Shown: positions 22,446 to 30,597 of the stretch, piece by piece
Layout: the number at the start of each line of letters is the position of its first letter
Position numbering within the stretch: position 1 is the stretch's first letter
Position numbers and translations under genes: made by a program
IMG/VR virus record: IMGVR_UViG_3300025679_000001
Coordinates: 111,764 to 175,763 of that record
Origin: a virus
Strand: one strand, 5' to 3'
DNA length: 64,000 nucleotides
Notes under the pieces: model-generated
The model's input: the letters and a program-made list of their open reading frames with translations, nothing else
The model's database searches: none
What the model was told of the DNA's origin: nothing

Positions 22446-25400
22446 TACTTGACCTTCTTGAAGAGCTTGTCGGACTTGGCCTTCTGGACCCTCAGCTGGG
22501 CGAGTGTCTTGCCAGCCTTCACCTCGTCAGCCTCGTAGTCCTGCTGGGTCTTGACCTTCTCGTTCACATCTTCTTTGAGTTTTCTAGAGGCGATGAGTTT
22601 GTTCTTCATACGATCAGTCTTTTTCCTGTTGTTGTTCCACGTGCGAATATCGCCAACTCTTTCCCAAGAAGCTCGGTGTTTACGAGCACTCTCACGATCA
22701 CCTTTCTTGTCAGAATCGTTTGCAGCATCATAGTGGTGTGCTGCTATATCATCCAATTTTCCTTTGCCATAAAGCTCGTCGATCTGAGTCTCTTCAGTAG
22801 CAGCAACCTTAGCCCAGTACGGCCTCTTAGTCATCCCTTTACCCTTACCGTTGTCTAAGTGACTAAGCGGGATGCTGTGCTTGTTCGCGTCTTCAGGAGA
22901 GAGGTGACCGAAGCGACCGCGCTGGTGATCTCCAGCCAGCTTAGCAGCGGCTAGTTGGATGCCGCCGGAGCGGTTGCCGTGTTTGCGTCCCAGCGCCCTT
23001 TGACTGTCTCTACCAGCTTGCGTCTCTCGAGTCCCGTCGTGGTTCATCCTGTCGTGATCCATAGCCTTATATGATTTGTCTATAGAAGCACCCTGAATGT
23101 AACTCAATGCTGTAGCTTTCGAGATCTCGTCGAGTTGATCGTACTCCTCGTAACGGGTTTTCTTGTACAGGTCGAGGTGCGTAGAGTGATCGCGCTTGTA
23201 GTCCTGGGAGGATGACCTGTGGAGAGGTCCGCCCTGCTTGTAGAGGTGGGCGTGGGGATTGTCCTTGCCTAGGCGCCCGCGGACCCTGAGTGAACCGTGT
23301 TCCTTCTTCGCGGCGTCGATGTGTACCTGGGCGTGCTCGTCGTTCTTAACGCGCTTGATGAAGTGACTGCCACCGTGATAGCCGTCCGCCTTGCCGTGCT
23401 TGGCGAAATAGTCGTCGCGCTGGGTCTTGCGCGTTGCTTTATGAGCCATCTCTCTCGCGTGCAGCTCTGCCTCGCGCTTGACAGGAGCCTGGGTGAGCGC
23501 CTTGGCGATACCTGAAGCCCTGTTGATAGTCTTCCTGGTGTGGTTCTTGACGTCCTTGTCGAGAAAAGATCGCCTGCGATCGTCGTTGTGGTACTTGATC
23601 GAGTTGGCCGCTTGATTGGCGTAGGAGTAGAGGGTCTTTGATGATACTTCGTCGAGCTGCGTCTCCTCGGCGTAGCTGTCCTTGTACTTACCGGTGTACT
23701 TGAATGGCGGGTACTTACGACCGGCGATCTTGCCGCCGGCGTTGGCGGCCTGTTTCATGAGGTGGATCCTGCGACGGGTCTTCTCGCCGTTGCCGTGAAT
23801 TTGTGTGAGCAGGCCGCGCCTGACTGGGTTCGAGTGTGTGTTCTTGTCCTTAAGGTCACTCTCTAGATCGCGAGCCTTAAAGGCGTAGTACTTGGCCTTG
23901 ATGTCCGCGGTGTGCGGGGTGTTGGATTCGTTCACGTCTTCTTTAGCCAACCTTCTCACTGCTTGAGCTAATCCAGAGATGCGCTTCTCTGTCTTTTTTG
24001 CATGATGCTTAGCGGCATTCTGATACACGTCTGATTCACCGTGAGCATAAGAAGCGTATGCGTGCATGCGTGAGGACGCTTCTGCTTCTGCCCTGTTAGC
24101 GTACCTCTTGAGAGTCGCTTTAGAGAGTTCGTTGATCTCAGTTTCTTCTTTCATCTTGATCTCGTGCTTGCTCGCTATGGTCTTACCGTGAACGCCGTGC
24201 TTGCCAGTCTTGACCATGAAGGGGTGCATATCCATCTCATGGCCGTAGTTGACGGCTTGACGGTGGCTTCCCTTGACGTGCATGTGAAGGCGCTCTGAGC
24301 CGTTGTCTTGGACAACAGTGTGCCATTCGCCAGCGGCTTCGTCAAGATCTTCTTTAGTCCACTCGCCTTTCCCGTACTTCTTATCAAGAAAAGAAGATGA
24401 AACTCTTGGTCTTACTCCTGTTCGTCTAGTAGTATCTTTACCCATGTCCAATTCTCTTTGCTTCTTGACATTGACTTTGCCGTGTTTGTCCATAGCACCA
24501 AACACGCTGCCTGCCATTCTCGAAATGTCGTCAGCAAATGGATTCTTAGCTTCGTTCTTAGACTTCTCATTTTTTAGACGGTTTAATGCAGCTACAGTTA
24601 GTGTCTCACCACTCAAATCGTCTGGCTTCTTATTAGACTTTCCAATTCGTGTGTATGATGGACGAGCATGAGCTTCGACCACGCTCTCGTAACGCTGGCG
24701 GCTCTTGTTGGCCCTGATCCTGTCGAGTAGTCCTTGTGCTCTGTTCAACGCCATGTCGTGCTTTCCTGCTACTCTGTTGTGATAGTCTGACTGACGATCG
24801 TGCTCGTCCTCGGCCTTTCGATTGCCGGACTCGAGGTGCTTGATCGCGATCTTGTTGTGGGTGATGGCCTTCGACACGTGATTGACGTAGCCGTCCCTGT
24901 GACGCTCGATAGCGGTCTTCAGTTGGGCCTCGTTGTGGACCTCGGCGAGCTGGGTCTCTTCTTTAGCCATCTTGAGCCCACGGTTTCTCTTATCGATAAC
25001 GTCGCTGGCGTCGTCGTACTTGTGTATGTTGTGCATATAAGCCCTAGAGCGCTTCGAGTAGGCCGCGCCTCTGGACTTCTTAGCCTTGGCGAGGTAGCGG
25101 TTCTTGAGTTCCCTAGAGATCTCGTCGAGCTGCGTCTCTTCGTCGAAGCGCACTCTCTTGTACTTCTTGGTCTGGTGATCAAAGATGTAGTGCTTATCTG
25201 TCAGTCCTGGACCACTGTGCGCCTGTGTGTACTTTTTACCGTTCTCATTGTGTTGAGTAAAGTTCACCCTAGAGTGCAGAGTTTGCATCCTGTCTATGAA
25301 ACGGTCATAATTTGTATAAGGATTCTTCACTTCGTCGAGCTGCGCCTCTTCCTTATAATCCTTGGCCAAGTGGCTCGTCCAGTCTTTACCACTCTTCTGT

Positions 25401-26221
25401 GCGTTCATCGACTGTTCCCACGACCAGTTGGCCCCTTGTTTATCGCCACCGGCCTTCTTCTTGCCGGCGTTAGCAGCATGACTTTGAGCGTCCCTGTGCT
25501 TGTTCTTGAATGAATAGTGTGGCTTCTTAAAGTCGTCGACTGGAGCCAAACGATGCACTACGCGGTCAAGTCCCGCGTTGCGCTTAACGTGTGTCTGTGT
25601 CTTCCCAGTGTCTCTTCCTGCCTGAGCGTCACGAACGCCCTTCTTGCCGGCTTCCAAAGAAGCCTGGTCGATGGACTTATCGTAGTACGCTTTCATCTTG
25701 CCGGCTGAGATCTCGTCGAGCCGCGTCTCTTCGTTCATGTTCTTATAAGCTGCCCTGTGCTCGTCTGCCTTCTTCATGTGGGACATCGCCTTTGGGCTGC
25801 GCTTCTTTGACCAAGAATAGGTCTTGGAGTTGAAGTCCGCGACCTCTGCCTTGTGTTCGTGATGGCGCTCCATGGCACGGTGATAGCCGATCATGTAGCC
25901 GTTCTTCTTGTGTTGCCTGGCGAGGTTCAAGTATTCGTCACCTGCACTCTCGTCGAGCTGCGTCTCCTCGTGCACGCTCGGGTGAGCGTACCTGCAAGTG
26001 TGCGCGTCGGACCCGGTGTTGCCGTCGCTCTTGACGACGAGACCGGGCTTGTCGTTGTCGCGGTGCTCGTAGTAGTGCCCAGCACCGCGCCTGCCGACTA
26101 GTCTGAAGCCCTTCTGGAGCATGTGCTTGTGTGCCGAGACTTTGTCCGGAAACTTTTTCCTAACACCATCGAGCAGACCGTCTGGGTTCTCAGAGAGTTC
26201 GTTGTTCATCTTCTTCACCAT
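22445..26221 (-). CDS. Giant basic protein, candidate capsid-targeted polyprotein cut by gp21
   Basis: About 1258 residues, Lys/Arg/His-rich and predicted mostly helical. Repeated sites EETQLDE, EETRLDE, EEAQLDE, EETQLAE, KEDLDE, EETEINE, EYDQLDE, EETQIDE and two KEDVNE divide it. Counting from a TTG at 26242, cuts would fall after residues 18, 98, 177, 304, 374, 434, 635, 705, 772, 865, 1039, 1156 and 1228, giving pieces of 37-201 residues. Many sites are followed by (I/L/V)SxxxLxxYxxxA. T4 gp21 cuts after (L/I)xE, so maturation into a dozen basic packaged peptides is the simplest reading. Starts at 26221 (AGGG upstream, overlapping the HNH stop) and 26209 are both possible. The N-terminus lacks the full MKTFxQF pattern but has NELSE. 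Confidence 0.75.
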   Translation of the reverse strand: MVKKMNNELSENPDGLLDGVRKKFPDKVSAHKHMLQKGFRLVGRRGAGHYYEHRDNDKPGLVVKSDGNTGSDAHTCRYAHPSVHEETQLDESAGDEYLNLARQHKKNGYMIGYHRAMERHHEHKAEVADFNSKTYSWSKKRSPKAMSHMKKADEHRAAYKNMNEETRLDEISAGKMKAYYDKSIDQASLEAGKKGVRDAQAGRDTGKTQTHVKRNAGLDRVVHRLAPVDDFKKPHYSFKNKHRDAQSHAANAGKKKAGGDKQGANWSWEQSMNAQKSGKDWTSHLAKDYKEEAQLDEVKNPYTNYDRFIDRMQTLHSRVNFTQHNENGKKYTQAHSGPGLTDKHYIFDHQTKKYKRVRFDEETQLDEISRELKNRYLAKAKKSRGAAYSKRSRAYMHNIHKYDDASDVIDKRNRGLKMAKEETQLAEVHNEAQLKTAIERHRDGYVNHVSKAITHNKIAIKHLESGNRKAEDEHDRQSDYHNRVAGKHDMALNRAQGLLDRIRANKSRQRYESVVEAHARPSYTRIGKSNKKPDDLSGETLTVAALNRLKNEKSKNEAKNPFADDISRMAGSVFGAMDKHGKVNVKKQRELDMGKDTTRRTGVRPRVSSSFLDKKYGKGEWTKEDLDEAAGEWHTVVQDNGSERLHMHVKGSHRQAVNYGHEMDMHPFMVKTGKHGVHGKTIASKHEIKMKEETEINELSKATLKRYANRAEAEASSRMHAYASYAHGESDVYQNAAKHHAKKTEKRISGLAQAVRRLAKEDVNESNTPHTADIKAKYYAFKARDLESDLKDKNTHSNPVRRGLLTQIHGNGEKTRRRIHLMKQAANAGGKIAGRKYPPFKYTGKYKDSYAEETQLDEVSSKTLYSYANQAANSIKYHNDDRRRSFLDKDVKNHTRKTINRASGIAKALTQAPVKREAELHAREMAHKATRKTQRDDYFAKHGKADGYHGGSHFIKRVKNDEHAQVHIDAAKKEHGSLRVRGRLGKDNPHAHLYKQGGPLHRSSSQDYKRDHSTHLDLYKKTRYEEYDQLDEISKATALSYIQGASIDKSYKAMDHDRMNHDGTRETQAGRDSQRALGRKHGNRSGGIQLAAAKLAGDHQRGRFGHLSPEDANKHSIPLSHLDNGKGKGMTKRPYWAKVAATEETQIDELYGKGKLDDIAAHHYDAANDSDKKGDRESARKHRASWERVGDIRTWNNNRKKTDRMKNKLIASRKLKEDVNEKVKTQQDYEADEVKAGKTLAQLRVQKAKSDKLFKKVK

Positions 26222-26799
26222 TTGTCCCTGTTGTCCTTCCAAGGGAGCATCTGTAGGTTGTCCTTACCGCCGATGATCTCTGGTGAGATGTTGTCTAAGA
26301 ATCCCTTCTTGACGGAGATCCTGTGGTCTAGTTGCCAACCACCATCGACACCACATCGGGTTCTTGGGTGAGCGGCTGGATTGATTTCAGTCTTATACAA
26401 ATTGTAGTTTCTCTTAGTGATAGAAGCGACCTTGTTCCAATACTTCTTGAACTCAGTCTTTTTAGGATTCCAGCGAGGGTGTTTTTCGCCTTGTAAATGT
26501 GGATAAGTTCTACCTTTAGTAGCAGATCCGTAGTTGTTTCCGATCATCGTTTTTGTCTTGCGACACTTATAGCATGTATCAGTGTTCCTGGAGAAACGCT
26601 GTACATATTCGTTCTTGCACTCATCACACTTACACTTGACGTTTACGTTAGATTCTGAAAGAAGATCTTTCACGTCTACTTCTATAGTGTCAATGTTTAA
26701 GTTACGTCGATCCAAATTAGAAACAACATAACCCTTTGATTTCCAATGTGCTATATTAGAGGAGCACACTTTTATAGTTACATGCTGGCTGATGATCAT
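26215..26799 (-). CDS. HNH homing endonuclease inserted between gp18 and the polyprotein
   Basis: The 194-residue protein has a zinc-binding N-terminal part (KCKCDECKNEYVQRF ... CYKCRKTK) and a C-terminal HNH domain (GGWQLDHRISVKKGF ... GGKDNLQMLPWKDN). Its codons are AT-rich compared with both neighbours, a sign of transfer. TATAAATA stands five bases before the ATG, so the message would be leaderless. The 3' end overlaps the polyprotein start by a few bases. Confidence 0.88.
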   Translation of the reverse strand: MIISQHVTIKVCSSNIAHWKSKGYVVSNLDRRNLNIDTIEVDVKDLLSESNVNVKCKCDECKNEYVQRFSRNTDTCYKCRKTKTMIGNNYGSATKGRTYPHLQGEKHPRWNPKKTEFKKYWNKVASITKRNYNLYKTEINPAAHPRTRCGVDGGWQLDHRISVKKGFLDNISPEIIGGKDNLQMLPWKDNRDKW

Positions 26800-26804
26800 A
26801 CATC

Positions 26805-26812
26805 TATTTATA
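26805..26812 (-). promoter_or_regulatory. Late promoter TATAAATA abutting the HNH gene
   Basis: Perfect octamer followed by GATGT and the ATG. The spacing places the expected transcript start on the start codon. Confidence 0.75.
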
Positions 26813-26837
26813 CGTCATCAAGCCAGCGAGAACTATT

Positions 26838-28886
26838 TTAGAACTTATTCACGACTTCATCAAATTCCACACCAGTGCGTACTGCTACGAAGCGGAGCGT
26901 AATAAAATTTATTGAGCGCGCAGGTTTTATGTATATGTCTCCGACGAACTCGTTGCCGTCGATGACGTCGGGAGTGTTGTTGGTCTCGTCGCAGACGACC
27001 TTGTAGTCGTAGATGCCGCGGCGACCCTCGATGTCCCTCAGGTACGGTTCGACCATGTTGACGAAGGACGCCCTGGTGAACTCGTCGTTGAACTCGAACA
27101 GGGTGAACTTAGCGGCCGTGCTGATCGCCTTCTCTAGGACGATGAACAGTCTGCGGACGTTGATCCTGTCGAAAGCACTAGGCTTGTTGAGGAGAGTCTT
27201 GTCCCCGAAGAGGACGGTGCCCTGTCCTGGGAAGGTGACGACCGGGTTGACCCCGTTCTTGTAGAGGACGTCCCTCTGGGCTTGGTTCGGGTTGAACGCT
27301 AGGCGGATGATGTTCTTGATCTCGCCGCGGTTGAAGCCGCCTGGAGACCACCACGCGTCCCTCACTTCCTCTGTCCTGATGATCAGGCCAGCGGTGTCGC
27401 CGTTGAGCGGGACCCAGCGGAAGACGTCGTTGTACTTGTCGTACATGTACTTGTAGCCGGAGTCGAGGACGCCGTAGCTAGTAGTCCTCAGCTGGTTCCT
27501 GAACGCGACCACGTCGTCGGTGACCGAGAACGCGTTGTTCACGACGTCGTTGATGTCCGGGGAGATCAGGACGATGCAGTCCTTGCGGGTCTCGCAAATG
27601 TTGTCGATGATGTAGTTTGCCAACTGCTCGCCCGCCACTCCGCCACGGGCTTTGCCTGCGATGATCAGCGAGACGTCCACGTCCTCGGCGGACGCGAACT
27701 GGTCGTAGGCGCGGCACAGGTTCGAGACCGCGATGGCGGACTCGGTGTCCGGTTGCGTTCCGTTGACGAATGAGGCTGAGAACGGGATGGCGTTGGTCTG
27801 AGGGGACACTAGGAGAGAGTTGGCGGAGACTGCCCCGGCCCTGTCATTGGTCACCCAGACGAACTTGGAGCCGTTGTCTAGGACGTTCTTATAGTACAAG
27901 GTTCCGCCCTGGTCAGCGGTGGCGTCGGTGGCGCGGGAAAGGTTCTTCCAGACTTCGAGGATCGTGTTGACCTCTCCGGTGAACTGCCCGTCCTGATCGA
28001 CGACGACCACGTGCATCTCGTCACCGGCGCTAGTGTCATTGGCCGAGCGCGCGGCGACGAAGTTGGAGGTCGTCGGTGGTCCGTCGACGGTGTCGTAGTA
28101 CTCCCAGAGCCTAGTGATCGCTGAGCTCGTAGAGTTGGTGGACTGGACGGTCACGTTGTCCGAGAGGAAGTACTTGGTCGCGAACGACAGAGTAGCCGTG
28201 GCAGTCGCGTTGGCGGTCACGGACGGGGTACCAATCGAGGTGATCTTGAGGTACTGGCTCCCGACAGTAGAGTTGCCGCCGACGACGTAGTCGCCTACTG
28301 ACAGTTTGCTCAGTACGAACTGTGCTGTCGAGTTGACGGAAGTGTTGGTGGCCGACCCCGAGTTGGCGGTCAGCGTGGCTGTGTTCGAGCCGACCCCGAA
28401 CGCCAGAGAGACCGTGATGGTCGAGTCGTTGGAGTAGAGGTTGCTGGAGTACTGAGCGGCTGACTCGCAGGTGGAGACCTTGAGTGAGTTGCCCTTAGTA
28501 CCGGGCCACTTTGCGTAGTAGTAGGAGTTCGCGTCGTAGGAACCGGCCATCGCCAAGAAGGCGGCCTCGTTCTTGATCTGGACTGCGAAACCGTTCGAGA
28601 CGAAAGCGACCGCGTTGAGAGCGGTGTTGGAGGCTGCGCGGGAAACGTAGAGGCTGTCGCCATAGGCGAACACGGAGGACGCCGTGAGCCAGGTCTCCCC
28701 GTTCGAGTTCGTAGGTTGACCGTACAGGAGGACTAGTTCGTCCTCGCTGGTCACGAGCTGGCGCTCTTCTACCGGTCCCCACTCGAAGACTCCACCGATA
28801 GCGGCTTGCGTGGTTGATACTGCAGGGATCGCCGTAGTGAGGTCGATCTCCTGAATTTGAACGCCTGGCGAGACCATGAATCCCAT
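26838..28886 (-). CDS. 18: gp18-like tail sheath protein
   Basis: The 682-residue protein begins MVSPGVQIQEIDLT, continues with AAIGGVFEWGPVEERQLVTS and ends with the conserved C-terminal sheath domain (FTRASFVNMVEPYLRDIEGRRGIYDYKVVCDETNN). It forms the contractile sheath. Length is close to T4 gp18 (659). The middle (residues about 130-330) is the variable outer domain, Ser/Thr/Asn-rich. Confidence 0.97.
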   Translation of the reverse strand: MGFMVSPGVQIQEIDLTTAIPAVSTTQAAIGGVFEWGPVEERQLVTSEDELVLLYGQPTNSNGETWLTASSVFAYGDSLYVSRAASNTALNAVAFVSNGFAVQIKNEAAFLAMAGSYDANSYYYAKWPGTKGNSLKVSTCESAAQYSSNLYSNDSTITVSLAFGVGSNTATLTANSGSATNTSVNSTAQFVLSKLSVGDYVVGGNSTVGSQYLKITSIGTPSVTANATATATLSFATKYFLSDNVTVQSTNSTSSAITRLWEYYDTVDGPPTTSNFVAARSANDTSAGDEMHVVVVDQDGQFTGEVNTILEVWKNLSRATDATADQGGTLYYKNVLDNGSKFVWVTNDRAGAVSANSLLVSPQTNAIPFSASFVNGTQPDTESAIAVSNLCRAYDQFASAEDVDVSLIIAGKARGGVAGEQLANYIIDNICETRKDCIVLISPDINDVVNNAFSVTDDVVAFRNQLRTTSYGVLDSGYKYMYDKYNDVFRWVPLNGDTAGLIIRTEEVRDAWWSPGGFNRGEIKNIIRLAFNPNQAQRDVLYKNGVNPVVTFPGQGTVLFGDKTLLNKPSAFDRINVRRLFIVLEKAISTAAKFTLFEFNDEFTRASFVNMVEPYLRDIEGRRGIYDYKVVCDETNNTPDVIDGNEFVGDIYIKPARSINFITLRFVAVRTGVEFDEVVNKF

Positions 28887-28913
28887 TTAGAACACTCCCT
28901 ATTTTCTTTCGGG

Positions 28914-28921
28914 TATTTATT
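28914..28921 (-). promoter_or_regulatory. Late promoter AATAAATA of gp18
   Basis: Octamer 27 bases upstream of the gp18 ATG. Confidence 0.7.
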
Positions 28922-28982
28922 AAATCAGCCACTTCACGGTCGCCGATGAGGTCAAAGAGCCAAAGTGTCCTATAGATAAAGC

Positions 28983-29222
28983 ATGCGGCACAGCACGTCG
29001 GCCAAGTTCAAGATGAGCAGGGCAAAGAAGAAGATCTATGAGGGTGAGGGCAACCCTATGTGGGGAAAGAAGCACTCCGACGAGGCTAAGAGAGCGGTGT
29101 CAGCGTCCAGGAAGGACACCGTCTGGATAACTAACGAAGCCCGGAGTCGCCTGGTGAAGCGGTCCGAGCTAGAAGACTGGGTGATGGCTGGGTGGACTAG
29201 GGGACGAACCACCAAGAAATGA
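28983..29222 (+). pseudogene. Remnant of a NUMOD3 homing endonuclease
   Basis: On the plus strand 79 codons encode a NUMOD3 motif (EGNPMWGKKHSDEAKRA) and a typical endonuclease C-terminus (WITNEARSRLVKRSELEDWVMAGWTRGR). No catalytic domain precedes it. An adjacent frame just upstream (about 28930-29000) reads DEVKEPKCPIDKACGTA, a possible earlier part joined by a frameshift. It lies in opposite orientation between gp18 and a small gene, with no promoter visible. Confidence 0.6.
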
Positions 29223-29334
29223 TGTTGTACTTCGGGTCGTCGAGAATATCCGTGTGCACGAGTTCAAAGTTTTCATAGAAGTATACATAGGTTCCGTCGA
29301 AGCACCTCACGTAGTATACGAACCCGTTGTTCAT
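29197..29334 (-). CDS. Very small hypothetical protein (45 residues)
   Basis: The ATG overlaps the stop of the upstream gene (ATGA), giving a coupled 45-residue aromatic-rich product, starting MNNGFVYYVRCFDG and ending SWWFVP. Its 3' end overlaps the plus-strand endonuclease remnant by 26 bases. Coupling supports a real gene; function unknown. Confidence 0.55.
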   Translation of the reverse strand: MNNGFVYYVRCFDGTYVYFYENFELVHTDILDDPKYNIISWWFVP

Positions 29335-29627
29335 GCTACGTACTTCACGAACCAGCGACCGGTAGTCGCGACCTTAACCTGTAACTTATGTCCGAGTTTG
29401 CACTTGACCGTATAGCCGAAGGGAGACTTGTTCGCCTTCACGAACTCGTAACCTTCAGGGACGTGCTTCTTCATGACCTCTACGTACTCGTCGAAGTCTT
29501 CGTACTCGCGCTCGTCGAGCCAGCGGCTCTGGAGAGCGAAAAGATTATCGAGAGCCTTTCCACTCTCGACCAAGCCCATGAAAGTCTTGATCTCGGCCTT
29601 GATGATTCCTACGGTTTCTGGTGTCAT
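29331..29627 (-). CDS. Early hypothetical protein
   Basis: The 98-residue product has helical N-terminal and beta-like C-terminal parts (PEGYEFVKANKSPFGYTVKCKLGHKLQV). GGAGG eight bases before the ATG at 29627 decides the start; a TTG five codons earlier lies in that site. A sigma70-type promoter stands immediately upstream, divergent from the plus-strand cassette. No family recognised. Confidence 0.65.
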   Translation of the reverse strand: MTPETVGIIKAEIKTFMGLVESGKALDNLFALQSRWLDEREYEDFDEYVEVMKKHVPEGYEFVKANKSPFGYTVKCKLGHKLQVKVATTGRWFVKYVA

Positions 29628-29653
29628 GCTTAATTCCTCCAATTGTGATTCTC

Positions 29654-29682
29654 AATCTACACCATTATGAAGAGGATGTCAA
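29654..29682 (-). promoter_or_regulatory. Early promoter (minus strand)
   Basis: TTGACA (29682-29677), 17 bases, TAGATT (29659-29654). It resembles the promoter at 10861-10889 also after the -35 (TTGACATCCTC). Confidence 0.7.
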
Positions 29683-29696
29683 CCGTCATTTTCTTG

Positions 29697-29725
29697 TTTA
29701 CAAAGATGTTTTCCCGTGGTAGACT
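29697..29725 (+). promoter_or_regulatory. Early promoter of the plus-strand cassette
   Basis: TTTACA (29697-29702), 17 bases, TAGACT (29720-29725), divergent from the minus-strand early promoter 15 bases away. Confidence 0.7.
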
Positions 29726-29751
29726 GGACCTATTAAACAATGGAGGACTAT

Positions 29752-30045
29752 ATGAAACCGCTTTTTCTTGATCTCGAATCTCTCTTTACTTTCACGACCG
29801 ACTACGCTGACGAGGAGGGAAAGGGTTTCAAACCCTTCGTTCCTCACTTGGTCAAGAACAATGGGTTCATCCTGAACCTTCTTGAGATTGGACCAGGTGG
29901 CGGGAATCCCTGCATCACCTTCGCTTTCGTCTCCGAGAAGAGTGCCAAGACGTTCATCGACGACATCGACGAACTCATGGGGTTCTCCGCCACTGACGGG
30001 CTCAAGTTCTATAAGGATCGCATCCAGAGGGTCTCCCTCGTCTAG
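29752..30045 (+). CDS. Early hypothetical protein
   Basis: The 97-residue product is soluble, with a Gly-rich turn (EIGPGGGNPCITFAFVS) between two helical/charged parts. The ATG at 29752 has GGAGG five bases upstream; the ATG twelve bases earlier overlaps that site. First gene of the 29.7-31.0 kb early cassette. I do not recognise a family. Confidence 0.65.
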   Translation: MKPLFLDLESLFTFTTDYADEEGKGFKPFVPHLVKNNGFILNLLEIGPGGGNPCITFAFVSEKSAKTFIDDIDELMGFSATDGLKFYKDRIQRVSLV

Positions 30046-30070
30046 TTTAAGAAGAGGCCTAGGTCACCTG

Positions 30071-30099
30071 TTTACAAGCCTTTCGGGATAGTTTATGGA
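30071..30099 (+). promoter_or_regulatory. Second early promoter of the cassette
   Basis: TTTACA (30071-30076), 17 bases, TATGGA (30094-30099). The spacer contains one arm of the inverted repeat described next. Confidence 0.55.
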
Positions 30100-30112
30100 A
30101 CCTCCCGAAAGG
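30079..30112 (+). promoter_or_regulatory. Inverted repeat overlapping promoter and ribosome-binding site
   Basis: A perfect 9-bp inverted repeat CCTTTCGGG (30079-30087) and CCCGAAAGG (30104-30112). The right arm contains part of the AAGGAG ribosome-binding site of the next gene and the left arm lies inside the promoter spacer. It can act as an RNA hairpin on read-through transcripts or as a protein-binding operator. Confidence 0.6.
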
Positions 30113-30124
30113 AGTACACACCGC

Positions 30125-30595
30125 ATGTACAGTGGACCTACTAAGAAGATGCTCGAGCTGGCTGACTTTCTCGAGAAGTGCTCGCCTCCGGTCGCGATGA
30201 ACGCTTTCATCACGATGAAGGAACGTTACGGTATCAATGGGAGGAATGTCATGAAGTGGTACCCTGACGAATATGTTCCCAAGCCTAAAGACCGAACTCT
30301 TATCAAGAAAGACGTCGTCGAGAACGGGAACGAGTGCGGTACGGCTTGCTGCATCGCTGGGTGGACTGCAGTTCGCTGGGGCACTGGCAAACACGCTGGT
30401 GATGACATCCATGGTTTTGCGGTGGAGAAGTTGGGTATAGACGATGAAATTGCTCACAATCTCTTCTACCCTAATGATTTCGAACATTCTAATAAGATCC
30501 ATCCAACCGTCCAGCGAAAGCGGGCCATCCAAGTTCTCCGCGGCGAGATTGAGCTCAACAAGAATTGGCTTCACCGTCCAACCAAGAGGAAGTAA
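30125..30595 (+). CDS. Early protein with CGTACCIAGW motif, first of a tandem pair
   Basis: The 156-residue product contains ECGTACCIAGWTAVRWG near its middle and ends with RAIQVLRGEIELNKNW. The next gene has the same two motifs (ECGTACCIAGWAM and RAVQVLRGQIKLTDKW), so the pair arose by duplication. The CGTACCIAG motif recurs in uncharacterised phage proteins. AAGGAG ten bases upstream sets the ATG. Function unknown; expression timing is early. Confidence 0.7.
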   Translation: MYSGPTKKMLELADFLEKCSPPVAMNAFITMKERYGINGRNVMKWYPDEYVPKPKDRTLIKKDVVENGNECGTACCIAGWTAVRWGTGKHAGDDIHGFAVEKLGIDDEIAHNLFYPNDFEHSNKIHPTVQRKRAIQVLRGEIELNKNWLHRPTKRK

Positions 30596-30597
30596 AC

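Noticed and set aside
30059-30574. Minus-strand open frame opposite the early cassette
   Set aside because: The plus strand has promoter, ribosome-binding site and a duplicated protein family; the minus strand has none.
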